Source of the DNA: Prevotellaceae bacterium
Lineage (GTDB): Bacteria > Bacteroidota > Bacteroidia > Bacteroidales > Bacteroidaceae
Assembly: GCA_021153165.1 (NCBI GenBank)
Contig: JAGKTZ010000015.1
Coordinates: 1 to 33,151, forward strand
Length of the DNA: 33,151 nt
Reading direction: 5' to 3'
The translations under genes and the position numbers were made by a program. The notes under the pieces were generated by a model. That model did not search any database and was not told where the DNA came from. It saw only the letters and a program-made list of their open reading frames with translations. Positions 1-8,209 of this stretch are shown here, piece after piece; the stretch's first letter is position 1, and every line of letters starts with the position of its first letter.

Positions 1-328
1 GGACTTAATGTTTTGAACACCACTAAGTTACTAAAAATCAGCGATATGTGCAACTTTTTACTCATATTTATCAACTTAAATTAATTCCGCCAACGGGTAT
101 AAATATACAATTTTATAGTTAGTATACACCACGACTTGGCATAATACTATTAATATACTAAACGGCGTTGGGTCTGATTTATTGTATTCGTACTCGGTTT
201 GGGAATATTTGTTTTATTTCTCTAAGGTTAGACCTCGTTGAAAATCCCCAAGACCTTATTTAAATTTTCCAAAACCTCGTTTAAAAAAAACAAGGCTCTG
301 TTGGCGTGTATGATTTACTGAAACGAAA
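1..328. other. AT-rich intergenic region with inverted repeats
   Basis: I see no convincing gene here. The left part holds a nested inverted repeat: CCAACG at 90-95 pairs with CGTTGG at 166-171, and inside it TTAGTATA at 119-126 pairs with TATACTAA at 154-161. The right part holds a 15-base motif, AGACCTCGTTGAAAA (230-244), that recurs exactly at 8028-8042. It is followed by an A/T-rich hairpin (about 271-309) that could end the transcript of the GH5 gene arriving from the right on the minus strand. Confidence 0.5.
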
Positions 329-1609
329 TTACTTCTTCTTCAGCTGCTTCGCCGCCTCACGTATCTTCATAATCGTTGTCACATCTTCGTCGTACACCGA
401 ATACCAACCTTGTGGTTCGTGTGGTGGGTCGATGAGATAGTCATGTCCTGGCAACCACTGCACATCGGTGGGTCTGCCTGCCCCACTCCATCCCCAGAAG
501 TTGCAACCTGCTATGCAACCATCGTCTTGCGCACTCTCGATGACCTTGCTGAATATATAGGAATAGAAGGCATCACGTGCACGTGTAGGTGTGGCAGGTG
601 CTCGGAAGGTATTATCACGAGAATAACCAAACTCCTCTATCACCATGGGTTTGCCAGTCTGCTTAGCAATACGCATATGCTCGGCTATGTATTCGTCTGC
701 CTTTTGATAAACCATGGGCAAAGAGTTGTAGAGTCTGTCGGGAGTTGCCCAGCGCCAGTTCACTGGCCAAATATGCAACGTCAGATAGTCAATATGTGGC
801 GTGAGGTGCAGACGAGTATAGAGCGCTTCGCTTGGACCACAACCGATCGTGCCCTCGCTACCTAGAGACACCAAATGATTCTTGTCCCACTGCTTAATGC
901 ATGAGGCTGTCTTGACCACCCAGTTATAGAAACCTTGTTGTTCTGCCTTGTCGCGAGAGAAAGGTCTTGGTTCGTTACACAATTGCCAAGACATTATCGC
1001 AGGGTCCTCTGCATAAGGTTTACCCGTAATCGTATTGGTGCGTGTGACAATAGACTTCACAAAGTTCAGATAGAGCATCTGCGCCTTTTTGTCGGTCGAA
1101 AATGCTTTGACATAATCTACGTACTCATTGTAGCCCTCACCTCCAGAAAAGGGCGAATCACCACACCCCACTTCTCTGAGGTAAAATCCGTAACCGCCGC
1201 TCCAATCCCAAGCATTGTTGAGATAGAGTACGGCGAGCATATCACGCTTTTGCAACTCGACCATTAGATAGTCCAACCCTCTGAGCAAGGTATCATTGAG
1301 AACGCCTGGCGCTTCTTGCAATACGGGAGATACGGTCACAGCATTCTTGGTGCCGCGGTCTGCACCAACAAGGATGCGCAAATTCTTCACGCCCAATTTC
1401 TTCAATTGGTCCAGTTCTTTGGTCAGGCGTTCACGATTGCCACCTTGTCCTTCGGATGCCAAAATCGGAGCGTACCACATATTTGTGCCCACGAAGTAAT
1501 ATGGTTTGCCATCCTTGACAAGTTGACCATTTTTTACTTTCACGAAATCTGTTGCCATAGCGTTGACAGAGATAATGAACAGAAACAGAATTTGAAATAT
1601 CTTTTTCAT
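329..1609 (-). CDS. Secreted glycoside hydrolase family 5, mannan endo-1,4-beta-mannosidase-like
   Basis: Predicted secreted (beta/alpha)8-barrel hydrolase, probably cutting beta-1,4-mannan. The protein has 426 residues with a signal peptide at about 1-19 (basic start, hydrophobic core, AMA cleavage). The GH5 hallmarks are visible: WQLCNEPR with acid/base Glu213, and VIEEFGYSRD with probable nucleophile Glu326. A His in the LTLHIWPVNW segment (about 277-286) and aromatic residues such as W372 and W374 probably line the subsites. Length and motifs fit subfamily GH5_7, the fungal/bacterial beta-mannanases, but subfamily is inferred by eye. It lies 57 bp downstream of metH on the same strand and may be read through from it. 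No SusC/SusD pair or other glycan genes are nearby, so it does not sit in an evident polysaccharide utilisation locus. GH5 assignment is firm; mannan as substrate is likely but untested. Confidence 0.88.
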   Translation of the reverse strand: MKKIFQILFLFIISVNAMATDFVKVKNGQLVKDGKPYYFVGTNMWYAPILASEGQGGNRERLTKELDQLKKLGVKNLRILVGADRGTKNAVTVSPVLQEAPGVLNDTLLRGLDYLMVELQKRDMLAVLYLNNAWDWSGGYGFYLREVGCGDSPFSGGEGYNEYVDYVKAFSTDKKAQMLYLNFVKSIVTRTNTITGKPYAEDPAIMSWQLCNEPRPFSRDKAEQQGFYNWVVKTASCIKQWDKNHLVSLGSEGTIGCGPSEALYTRLHLTPHIDYLTLHIWPVNWRWATPDRLYNSLPMVYQKADEYIAEHMRIAKQTGKPMVIEEFGYSRDNTFRAPATPTRARDAFYSYIFSKVIESAQDDGCIAGCNFWGWSGAGRPTDVQWLPGHDYLIDPPHEPQGWYSVYDEDVTTIMKIREAAKQLKKK

Positions 1610-1666
1610 GTGTATAGGATTTTATTATTTAAGGGGTAGTCTTTGCTCATTTCATGCAAGGCATGA

Positions 1667-4408
1667 CTAAAATAGCACGGGACGATTATCACGAGCCTCA
1701 TCCAAAGTCGTTAGTGGTTTTTCCTCCATGTTGAGATGACGCTCGACCACTTGCTGATGCTCTGCCTCATTCTGAGCGACAAGGGCATCACGGGTATCGG
1801 GACTTATCAGTTGGGTAGCGACGGGAACTACGAGCGAAGCATTGTTTATCCAAAATACTGGACCGTCGTAGAAGGGTGAAATCTTTAATGCCGTATGGAG
1901 TTTGCTCGTAGTCGCACCACCTATCAGCAGGGGGATACGCAGACCTGCTGCTTGCATCGCACGAGCGACTTCTTCCATCTCGTGCAGACTGGGAGTGATA
2001 AGGGCGCTGAGTCCAACGAGGTCGACTTGGTGCTCTATTGCTGCCTGAACGATATCCTCGGTCTGACACATCACACCCAAATCTATGACTTCAAATCCGC
2101 CACAAGTCAAGACTACAGCGACAATATTTTTGCCGATATCATGCACGTCGCCCTTGACCGTTGCCATTAACACTTTGCCACGACTTGGAGCATCTGTTGC
2201 ACCTTGAAGCAAATGTGGACGCAACACTTCGACTGCTGCCTTCATCGTACGAGCTGCCTTGACTACCTGAGGCAGAAACATTTGACCGGCACCAAATAGT
2301 TCGCCTACACGGTTCATACCTGCCATCAATGGTCCCTCGATAATTTCTGCAGCACTGGGGTATTCTTGCAAAGCGATTTCAAGGTCTGCCAACAAGTCCT
2401 TCTGATTGCCTTGCTGGAGATAATGTGACAGTCTTTCACACAGCGACATGGCCTTGCACTCGTCACTCTCTTTCACCGCACTGCCGACAGTTTTCTCATG
2501 ATACTTTTCTGCCACTGCAATCAATCCCTCGGCACCTTCACCACGGCAATACAGGGCATCACTGATAGCGCTTTGGAGTTCAGCAGGCAGCGCTTCGTAG
2601 GCAATCTGTGTACTTGGATTCAATATAGCCATATCCATACCCACTGCTCGAGCATGATGCAGGAACACCGTGTGAATCGCTTCACGAATATAGTTATTGC
2701 CACGGAACGAGAAGGAAAGATTGCTCAATCCGCCGACTATATGAGTAGAGAGGAAATGCTGCTTAATCCACTCGATAGTACGGATGAAATCAAGGGCATA
2801 TTGGTCGTGCTCATCAATACCTGTACAAATCGTCAGGATATTAGGATCGAATATGATATCATGTGCAGGCATTCCGACTTGCTCTGTCAAGAGGTGATAG
2901 GCACGTTCACAGATAGCGATTCTGCGTTCATAAGTCGTCGCTTGACCCTGCTCATCAAATGCCATCACTACGATAGCAGCACCATATCGGTGTGCTTTGC
3001 GTGCTCGGTCTAAGAAAAGCACTTCACCCTCTTTCAACGACAAGGAATTGACAATACATTTGCCTTGCACACACTTCAATGCTTGTTCGATGACGTTCCA
3101 GTCTGACGAGTCTATCATAAAGGGCACACGGGCAATTTCAGGTTCTGCGGCAAGTAGGTTGAGAAAATGTGTCATTTCCTCGACTGTGTCAAGCATAGCG
3201 TCGTCCAGATTGATATCAATGCACATGGCGCCGTCCAGCACCTGCTGACGTGCTATTTCTATCGCCGAGGTATAATCTTTCTCCTTAATGAGTCTTAAGA
3301 ACTTACGAGAACCTGCAACATTGCATCTTTCACCAATTGCAAGGAAAGCATTATCGCCAGACAGAGACGTTGCCTCAAGTCCAGAAAGGGTGAGTCGCTC
3401 GTCGGCATGCTTTGTTTGTCTGGGCGATGTGAATTGAGGCAGTGAACTAATCTCTTGGGCAATTGCAGCGATGTATTCGTTAGTCGTACCACAGCAACCG
3501 CCTATGATATTCACCACACCTTCTTCGATTAGTTCTCTTACCAAACGTGCCATATCCTGTGGTGTCTGATCGTACTCGCCAAGGGCATTAGGCAGACCTG
3601 CGTTGGGATAGGCCGAGATATAGCAGGGTACTATTTGTGACAAATGCTTGAGGAAGGGTTGCATTTGGTCTGTGCCAAACGAGCAGTTTAGCCCTACCGA
3701 GAAGATGGGATAATGCTGTACGGATGCCCAAAAGGCGTCTAAGGTTTGACCAGAGAAGGAACGTCCTGCCTTGTCTGCAAGGGTCAAACTGAGCATCACT
3801 GGCACAGCAGCAAAACGCTTGAACGCTTCTTCTGCAGCAACAAGTGCGGCCTTAGCATTCAGGGTATCAAAGATGGTCTCGATGAGCAAGGCATCTACAC
3901 CACCTTGGAGTAGCGCTTCTATCTGTTCTTGATAAGCCTCGACCAATTCATCGAAGGTCAAATTTCGGAGCGCAGGATTATTGGCATCGGGACTCATTGA
4001 CAAAGTACGATTGGTTGGACCTATCGACCCTGCGACAAAGCGTGGTTTACTGGGATTCTGCTGCGTATATTCATCTACCAATCGTCTCGCCAATTTTGCT
4101 GCAGTTAAGTTCATCTCCCGACAAAGCGACTGGCATCCATAATCTGCCATAGATACGCGTTGCGCATTGAAGGTGTTGGTCTCGATGATATCTGCCCCTG
4201 CGTCGAGATATTTACGATGAATATCCTCTATGATATGCGGAGCACTGAGGGTGAGCAGATCATTGTTGCCACATTGTATGCCTGGAAGGTCTACAAATCG
4301 TGTGCCACGATAGTCTGCTTCAGTCAATTTATAGCACTGAATCATCGTACCCATAGCACCATCCAATATCAAGACGCGATTTTGTACCAGTGTTTGCAAA
4401 TTTTGCAT
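1667..4408 (-). CDS. metH: Cobalamin-dependent methionine synthase lacking the C-terminal activation domain
   Basis: Transfers a methyl group from 5-methyltetrahydrofolate via cobalamin to homocysteine. Domains in order: homocysteine-binding barrel (about 1-325) with zinc ligands Cys242, Cys305 and Cys306; pterin-binding barrel (about 350-620); helical cobalamin cap (about 655-735); Rossmann cobalamin domain (about 745-870) with DVHDIG, where His756 is the lower cobalt ligand. The protein has 913 residues against about 1,230 in E. coli. It stops at TTLDEARDNRPVLF, which matches the linker that precedes the AdoMet-dependent reactivation domain. Only 57 bp separate the stop from the next gene, so the missing domain is not a nearby frameshifted piece. 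Reactivation presumably relies on a separate protein elsewhere in the genome. It lies 103 bp downstream of smpB on the same strand. Confidence 0.95.
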   Translation of the reverse strand: MQNLQTLVQNRVLILDGAMGTMIQCYKLTEADYRGTRFVDLPGIQCGNNDLLTLSAPHIIEDIHRKYLDAGADIIETNTFNAQRVSMADYGCQSLCREMNLTAAKLARRLVDEYTQQNPSKPRFVAGSIGPTNRTLSMSPDANNPALRNLTFDELVEAYQEQIEALLQGGVDALLIETIFDTLNAKAALVAAEEAFKRFAAVPVMLSLTLADKAGRSFSGQTLDAFWASVQHYPIFSVGLNCSFGTDQMQPFLKHLSQIVPCYISAYPNAGLPNALGEYDQTPQDMARLVRELIEEGVVNIIGGCCGTTNEYIAAIAQEISSLPQFTSPRQTKHADERLTLSGLEATSLSGDNAFLAIGERCNVAGSRKFLRLIKEKDYTSAIEIARQQVLDGAMCIDINLDDAMLDTVEEMTHFLNLLAAEPEIARVPFMIDSSDWNVIEQALKCVQGKCIVNSLSLKEGEVLFLDRARKAHRYGAAIVVMAFDEQGQATTYERRIAICERAYHLLTEQVGMPAHDIIFDPNILTICTGIDEHDQYALDFIRTIEWIKQHFLSTHIVGGLSNLSFSFRGNNYIREAIHTVFLHHARAVGMDMAILNPSTQIAYEALPAELQSAISDALYCRGEGAEGLIAVAEKYHEKTVGSAVKESDECKAMSLCERLSHYLQQGNQKDLLADLEIALQEYPSAAEIIEGPLMAGMNRVGELFGAGQMFLPQVVKAARTMKAAVEVLRPHLLQGATDAPSRGKVLMATVKGDVHDIGKNIVAVVLTCGGFEVIDLGVMCQTEDIVQAAIEHQVDLVGLSALITPSLHEMEEVARAMQAAGLRIPLLIGGATTSKLHTALKISPFYDGPVFWINNASLVVPVATQLISPDTRDALVAQNEAEHQQVVERHLNMEEKPLTTLDEARDNRPVLF

Positions 4409-4511
4409 AGTTTAGTTCGTTCGTTGTAAAACTCAATTTACATCTATCTCAAATCCGTTTGTTCGCTCATCTACTGCATTTGATTGCTCATCCATAACGC
4501 TTCATCAACTA

Positions 4512-4985
4512 TCAAAAGCGCTTGATCGCACGGTCCATCTCGCGACGGTCTTGCTTATCTTTGAGCGTAGCACGTTTGTCGTACTCTTTCTTACCTCTGC
4601 AAAGGCCTATCACCAACTTGGCACGATTGTTGTCGTCAATAAACAAACGCAGGGGTACTATCGTAAAGCCGGGTGCTTTGGTATCGTCAGCCAGGGATTT
4701 TATTTCTTTCTTGTTGAGGAGTAATTTTCGGTCACGACGTACGGGGTGATTATTATACGAGCCGAAGAAATACTCTGAGATGTGCATATTTTTCACCCAC
4801 ATCTCTCCATTGTGGATGTAGCAGAAGGTATCTACAAGGCTGGCCTTACCTGCACGGATACTCTTAATCTCTGTACCCGTCAACACGATACCTGCCGTAT
4901 ACTTGTCGATGCAGAAGAAATCGTGCTCGGCGCGCTTGTTCTTGATGTTTATCTTTGCTGGCTTTACTATATTTTTCTTTGCCAT
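4512..4985 (-). CDS. smpB: SsrA-binding protein SmpB
   Basis: Binds tmRNA and delivers it to stalled ribosomes for trans-translation. At 157 residues it is the usual family length. Typical SmpB blocks are visible: NKRAEHDFFCIDKYTAGIVL near the N-terminus, GTEIKSIRAGKASLVDTF, the HISEYFFGSYNNHPVRRDRKLLL stretch, and the basic C-terminal tail KKEYDKRATLKDKQDRREMDRAIKRF that enters the decoding centre. It sits between the DMP19-like gene (45 bp upstream) and metH (103 bp downstream), all on the minus strand, so the three may be co-transcribed. The ATG start is supported by the conserved N-terminus. Function is confident from sequence alone. Confidence 0.96.
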   Translation of the reverse strand: MAKKNIVKPAKINIKNKRAEHDFFCIDKYTAGIVLTGTEIKSIRAGKASLVDTFCYIHNGEMWVKNMHISEYFFGSYNNHPVRRDRKLLLNKKEIKSLADDTKAPGFTIVPLRLFIDDNNRAKLVIGLCRGKKEYDKRATLKDKQDRREMDRAIKRF

Positions 4986-5030
4986 ATTTATCTACTTTTA
5001 TGCTTTGGGGGTAAAGAAGGCGTCACACTA

Positions 5031-5543
5031 TCAATCTGCAATAATCTCTGCAAAGTTTTCAATGTGCTCGTCCACGTATTGTGCAATAGTAGCCGTATAT
5101 TCTTCTTCGTTTTCCACAAACTTATCATCCAAATCGTCAAATTGTGGATGTGCCTCAAACAATGCCATAAACTCGTCCTCGGTACATTCACGTGTCAGTG
5201 AGTCGCCGGTCAAGTCATACTCGTCCTTTGCTTTGTAGACCAACTTGCACAAGTCCTTCAGTCCCCACAGACGCATTGCCTTGGCAAAGGGGTTGTTGAA
5301 GAAGAAGGGGGCATAACCGTTGTGAATCAATTGCACGAAACCGCCATCCATCACTTCACTGCGCAGGATAGAATAGCCCCACAGGGTGATTTGGTCTGGA
5401 TGAAGTTTGGCAAAAGTCTCCGCAGTCATTTCGCCACCTACGGCTTCTGAGATGGCATCTACAAATACTTGCACGAAAGCATCCATGCCTTCTTCTGCTG
5501 CTTGACGCAACACACTATCCTTTATTTTTACTATTTGAGTCAT
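5031..5543 (-). CDS. DUF4375 / DMP19-like acidic protein
   Basis: Protein of 170 residues, strongly acidic, especially in the last 70 residues where runs such as DDLDDKF and ENEEEY occur. The central FVQLIHNGYAPFFFNNPFAKAMRLWG segment, with its preceding LWGYSILRSEVMDGGF, is what I recognise as the DUF4375 family. That family includes Neisseria DMP19, a protein described as a DNA mimic that binds a repressor. The resemblance is by pattern only, and a DNA-mimic function here is inference. It lies 105 bp downstream of the helicase gene and 45 bp upstream of smpB on the same strand. No signal peptide or membrane segment is visible, so it should be cytoplasmic. Its partner, if any, cannot be told from this window. 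Confidence 0.7.
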   Translation of the reverse strand: MTQIVKIKDSVLRQAAEEGMDAFVQVFVDAISEAVGGEMTAETFAKLHPDQITLWGYSILRSEVMDGGFVQLIHNGYAPFFFNNPFAKAMRLWGLKDLCKLVYKAKDEYDLTGDSLTRECTEDEFMALFEAHPQFDDLDDKFVENEEEYTATIAQYVDEHIENFAEIIAD

Positions 5544-5648
5544 ATCTTTTTTCTAAAATTTCAAAGTTTTGCCATCAAGTCTCTGTAGAGTCTGAAAACA
5601 TTTGGGGCGTTTAGTCACCAACACTGCCCTACCCCCAAAAATCATCTA

Positions 5649-7001
5649 TTATCTTCCGCTTACCTCAATTATCGTCTTCATACCCTTTATCTTTTCTCCT
5701 GCCACTTGGCGCAACAAGGGCTTGACGCATTCACGCTTCACTGCCACGAGCGAATAATGTGCTGCCACATCAATGCGTCCGACATCTGAATTGGTGAGTT
5801 TCCCTTTTTTGCAGAGGAATCCCAGCACGTCCATCTTGGAAAGTTTTTCTTTCTTTCCACGACCGATATACAGCGTCACCATCTCTGGCATCGAGGGGTG
5901 TATACTCACATCGTCGACATTCATCTCTGCCACCTCGCCCACATATTCTGGCAATTGTTCCTGGGGGCCTACTATCAGATAGGCATAGCCGCTGGCATCC
6001 CATCTTGCAGTGCGTCCCGAACGGTGTGTGAAGGTCGCCTCATCTATAGGCAAATGATAGTGGATGATGTGTCTCACCTCGGGGATGTCTAGCCCGCGCG
6101 CTGCTATATCTGTTGCCACCATGATATTTACACTTTGATTGCGCAACTTATACAATGCGCGCTCACGGTGCTCCTGCTCCATGCCGCCGTGATAGACGAC
6201 CGAGGCAAACCCCTCGCGCTTCAAAGCATCACCCACACGCTGGGCGCTTCCACGGTGTGCTACGAAGAGTATCGCTTGCTGACCCTGCAATGCCGAAACC
6301 AACTTCAGCATCGTCGTCAACTTGTCCTTTTCGGGTGAAGGCACACATTTCACCTCGATTCTATTTGTCGCAGCCGAATCATCGCCTAAGTGATCTACGA
6401 TCGCAAACTGTCTTTTTCTTGATCCTGTTGCCACGCGCTGACCTGATACGAATTCGTCAAAATCGCTCATACGTGTGGCCGAAGTCATCCACATACGCAC
6501 GGCGCCAGCCATTTCTTGCATCAATCTGCCTACTTCTTGTCGGAAACCCATTTCCAGACATTTGTCGTACTCGTCTATCACAAGGGTCTTGACGCCGTGT
6601 GGCAAAATATTTTCTTTAGACAAATGGTCCATTAGGCGGCCCGGTGTACCAAATATTACTTGTGGCCGCACTTCGCGCATCTTGCGGTGCTCGTCCATAG
6701 CGGGTCGTCCGCCATATACGCTCATCGCTTTCACGCCCACCTTCATGGCGCCGAGCATCTCCTCGGCTTGCACAGCCAACTCTCTGGTGGGCACGACTAC
6801 AATCGCCTGCACGCCTTGTTGCCTCAAATCCAGCCCTTGCAATAGGGGCAACAGATAGGCCAGGGTCTTACCCGAACCTGTCGGCGAGAGCAGCACAAGG
6901 CCTTCACTCTGTGCACCACGCGCCATCATCTCGCACTGCATCTCATTGGGCACATACCCCAGTCGCTGCATTATCTCGTTTGTATCTATCATTTCAGGCA
7001 A
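5649..7001 (-). CDS. DEAD-box-family ATP-dependent RNA helicase with DbpA-like C-terminal domain and DEYD motif II
   Basis: Predicted RNA helicase of 450 residues with two RecA-like domains: motif I SPTGSGKT (39-46), Ia PTRELA (71-76), motif II DEYD (143-146), motif III SAT (174-176) and motif VI HRSGRTAR (326-333). Motif II is DEYD rather than DEAD, an uncommon substitution at the third position. The last 75 residues (TLYIGRGKKEKLSKMDVLGFLCKKGKL onward) resemble the RNA-binding domain of DbpA, which recognises 23S rRNA helix 92 in E. coli. A role in ribosome assembly is therefore plausible. The start is the first ATG; a possible -7 element (TATTTTTG on minus, 7063-7070) lies about 60 bp upstream. 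The DMP19-like gene follows 105 bp downstream. Confidence 0.88.
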   Translation of the reverse strand: MPEMIDTNEIMQRLGYVPNEMQCEMMARGAQSEGLVLLSPTGSGKTLAYLLPLLQGLDLRQQGVQAIVVVPTRELAVQAEEMLGAMKVGVKAMSVYGGRPAMDEHRKMREVRPQVIFGTPGRLMDHLSKENILPHGVKTLVIDEYDKCLEMGFRQEVGRLMQEMAGAVRMWMTSATRMSDFDEFVSGQRVATGSRKRQFAIVDHLGDDSAATNRIEVKCVPSPEKDKLTTMLKLVSALQGQQAILFVAHRGSAQRVGDALKREGFASVVYHGGMEQEHRERALYKLRNQSVNIMVATDIAARGLDIPEVRHIIHYHLPIDEATFTHRSGRTARWDASGYAYLIVGPQEQLPEYVGEVAEMNVDDVSIHPSMPEMVTLYIGRGKKEKLSKMDVLGFLCKKGKLTNSDVGRIDVAAHYSLVAVKRECVKPLLRQVAGEKIKGMKTIIEVSGR

Positions 7002-7149
7002 TTTTCATTTGCTAAGTGAACAGAAGCAAAGCATCATTCACCGCGTTGTTTATATTAACGTGCAAAAATATAAAAAATAGGCGAAAAACGGCCAGTTCGG
7101 ATTGATATTTTTTATTAAAACTAAGAAAGTGTGCTTTAGAACCCAACCG

Positions 7150-7190
7150 AATAAATACAAAAAGCGCTATATATGAAATATATAAAGCGC
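7150..7190 (-). terminator. Rho-independent terminator of the ICMT-like gene
   Basis: On the minus strand a GCGC(TTT)ATATAT / ATATATAGCGC stem with a TTC-type loop is followed directly by TTTTTGTATTTATT. The stem arms have a two-base bulge. It lies about 45 bp beyond the stop of the 7233-7907 gene, the expected place for its terminator. Confidence 0.6.
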
Positions 7191-7232
7191 CATGACAGAC
7201 AGGTGTCAGTAGGTAGTATTCACAGAGAAATA

Positions 7233-7907
7233 TCACCAGAGCAAAGGCAACAATCGCCACTTCACCCGTTGCTTGTACTGAAGATAGCCATACAACTCTC
7301 TTTCAAGCAGTTCTTCTTCATCATTTATGCGTCTCACGATGACAAGGACGTAAGGCACCATCACCAGAAACGCCCACCAGGAACCCAGCACCAGTGGCAT
7401 CATCAAAAACATCAGTATCGTAGCCGTGTACATAGGGTGCCTCACTATGCCGTAGAGTCCACCGCTCACTACCTGCTGTCCATCCATTACCTCGATGCTA
7501 CGGGATAGCCAGACATTCTCGCGCATCACCTCTGCATACATTACATACGCAGCGACAAGCAGCAGGCCAGCGACCCACGGCACCCAGCCAGGCATCGCCG
7601 ACCAACCGTATCTGAAGTCAAAACCAGCAACAACGAAACTCACCACAAAGAGTAATCCCGACCAAGCTACCACACCCTTTTGCTTCACGCGCTCCTCCTT
7701 GCCACGCAACCGTTTCTCTAGCAAGTCGGGAGCATAAATATAGAGAAAAACGCCCACCATAAGCATTGGGATAAATAGTAGAACCAAAAGCCGCCATCCA
7801 CCTGGATAGCAGAAGGTTGATGCAGGCAGAAACAGGAGCGCAAAGACAAGCACAACACCAGCTGTCCACTTCGACAAAGCACCAACCAGCAACTTTATAT
7901 TTTTCAT
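7233..7907 (-). CDS. Isoprenylcysteine carboxyl methyltransferase (ICMT)/PEMT-like integral membrane protein
   Basis: Membrane protein of 224 residues with about five hydrophobic segments (near 7-30, 38-58, 80-95, 107-125, 162-190). The C-terminal part carries GIVRHPMYTATILMF (RHPMY at 156-160) and, further on, EEELLERELYGY..Y. That is the pattern of the ICMT/phospholipid methyltransferase superfamily, where the RHP and E-E residues help bind S-adenosylmethionine. In bacteria the acceptor is usually unknown. I chose the ATG at 7907 because a Bacteroidota promoter (7934-7963) lies just upstream; the longer open frame from 7979 would start beyond that promoter. It is transcribed divergently from the 8210 gene and has its own terminator. 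Substrate cannot be assigned. Confidence 0.8.
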   Translation of the reverse strand: MKNIKLLVGALSKWTAGVVLVFALLFLPASTFCYPGGWRLLVLLFIPMLMVGVFLYIYAPDLLEKRLRGKEERVKQKGVVAWSGLLFVVSFVVAGFDFRYGWSAMPGWVPWVAGLLLVAAYVMYAEVMRENVWLSRSIEVMDGQQVVSGGLYGIVRHPMYTATILMFLMMPLVLGSWWAFLVMVPYVLVIVRRINDEEELLERELYGYLQYKQRVKWRLLPLLW

Positions 7908-7933
7908 ACAGTAATCAATATTTGAATACCCCG

Positions 7934-7963
7934 CAAATTTAGCCAATAAAATCCAAATTGCAA
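7934..7963 (-). promoter_or_regulatory. Bacteroidota-type promoter of the ICMT-like gene
   Basis: On the minus strand a -33 TTG (7963-7961) and a -7 TAAATTTG (7941-7934) are separated by 19 bp, matching the Bacteroidota sigma factor consensus. It lies 26 bp upstream of the ATG at 7907. Confidence 0.6.
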
Positions 7964-8027
7964 AAAAAGTTTTTACCACTTTTTAAAATCATTTTCCCCT
8001 CAACACAAACCTATATTTCACAACCTA

Positions 8028-8100
8028 AGACCTCGTTGAAAAAAGGTCTAACATAATTTGAAAAAACCTTGACCTTTTTTAAAAAAGCTAAGACTTTTTT
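8028..8100. repeat. Degenerate A/T-rich hairpin repeat, copy 2
   Basis: A first small hairpin has AGACCT (8028-8033) pairing with AGGTCT (8044-8049). A second imperfect one spans about 8068-8092 and is centred on TTTTTTAAAAAA, followed by a T-run. The first 15 bases, AGACCTCGTTGAAAA, are identical to 230-244. A similar A/T hairpin stands at 24351-24390. The layout resembles a bidirectional terminator, although this copy lies between divergent genes. Confidence 0.5.
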
Positions 8101-8209
8101 TGAGCACAGATTAAATATGACGAAATTATAGGTTTTTCGCTTTTCTCTTTGACTACTTTTCACTATCTTCGCAAAGTTTTATATAAAAATATTTTTCAAC
8201 TTCCGGATC

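Noticed and set aside
1609..1667. A polysaccharide utilisation locus around the GH5 gene
   Set aside because: No SusC/SusD, sensor or second glycosidase gene is seen within the window; the sequence to the left of the gene ends after 328 bases, so a locus beyond the edge cannot be excluded.
2498..3013. Plus-strand open frame of 171 codons opposite metH
   Set aside because: Antisense shadow of metH; no domain features or start signals.
7012..7260. Minus-strand frame of 82 codons between the helicase and ICMT-like genes
   Set aside because: It overlaps the ICMT-like gene's 3' end and the terminator hairpin, and its A/T-driven hydrophobic translation has no family resemblance.
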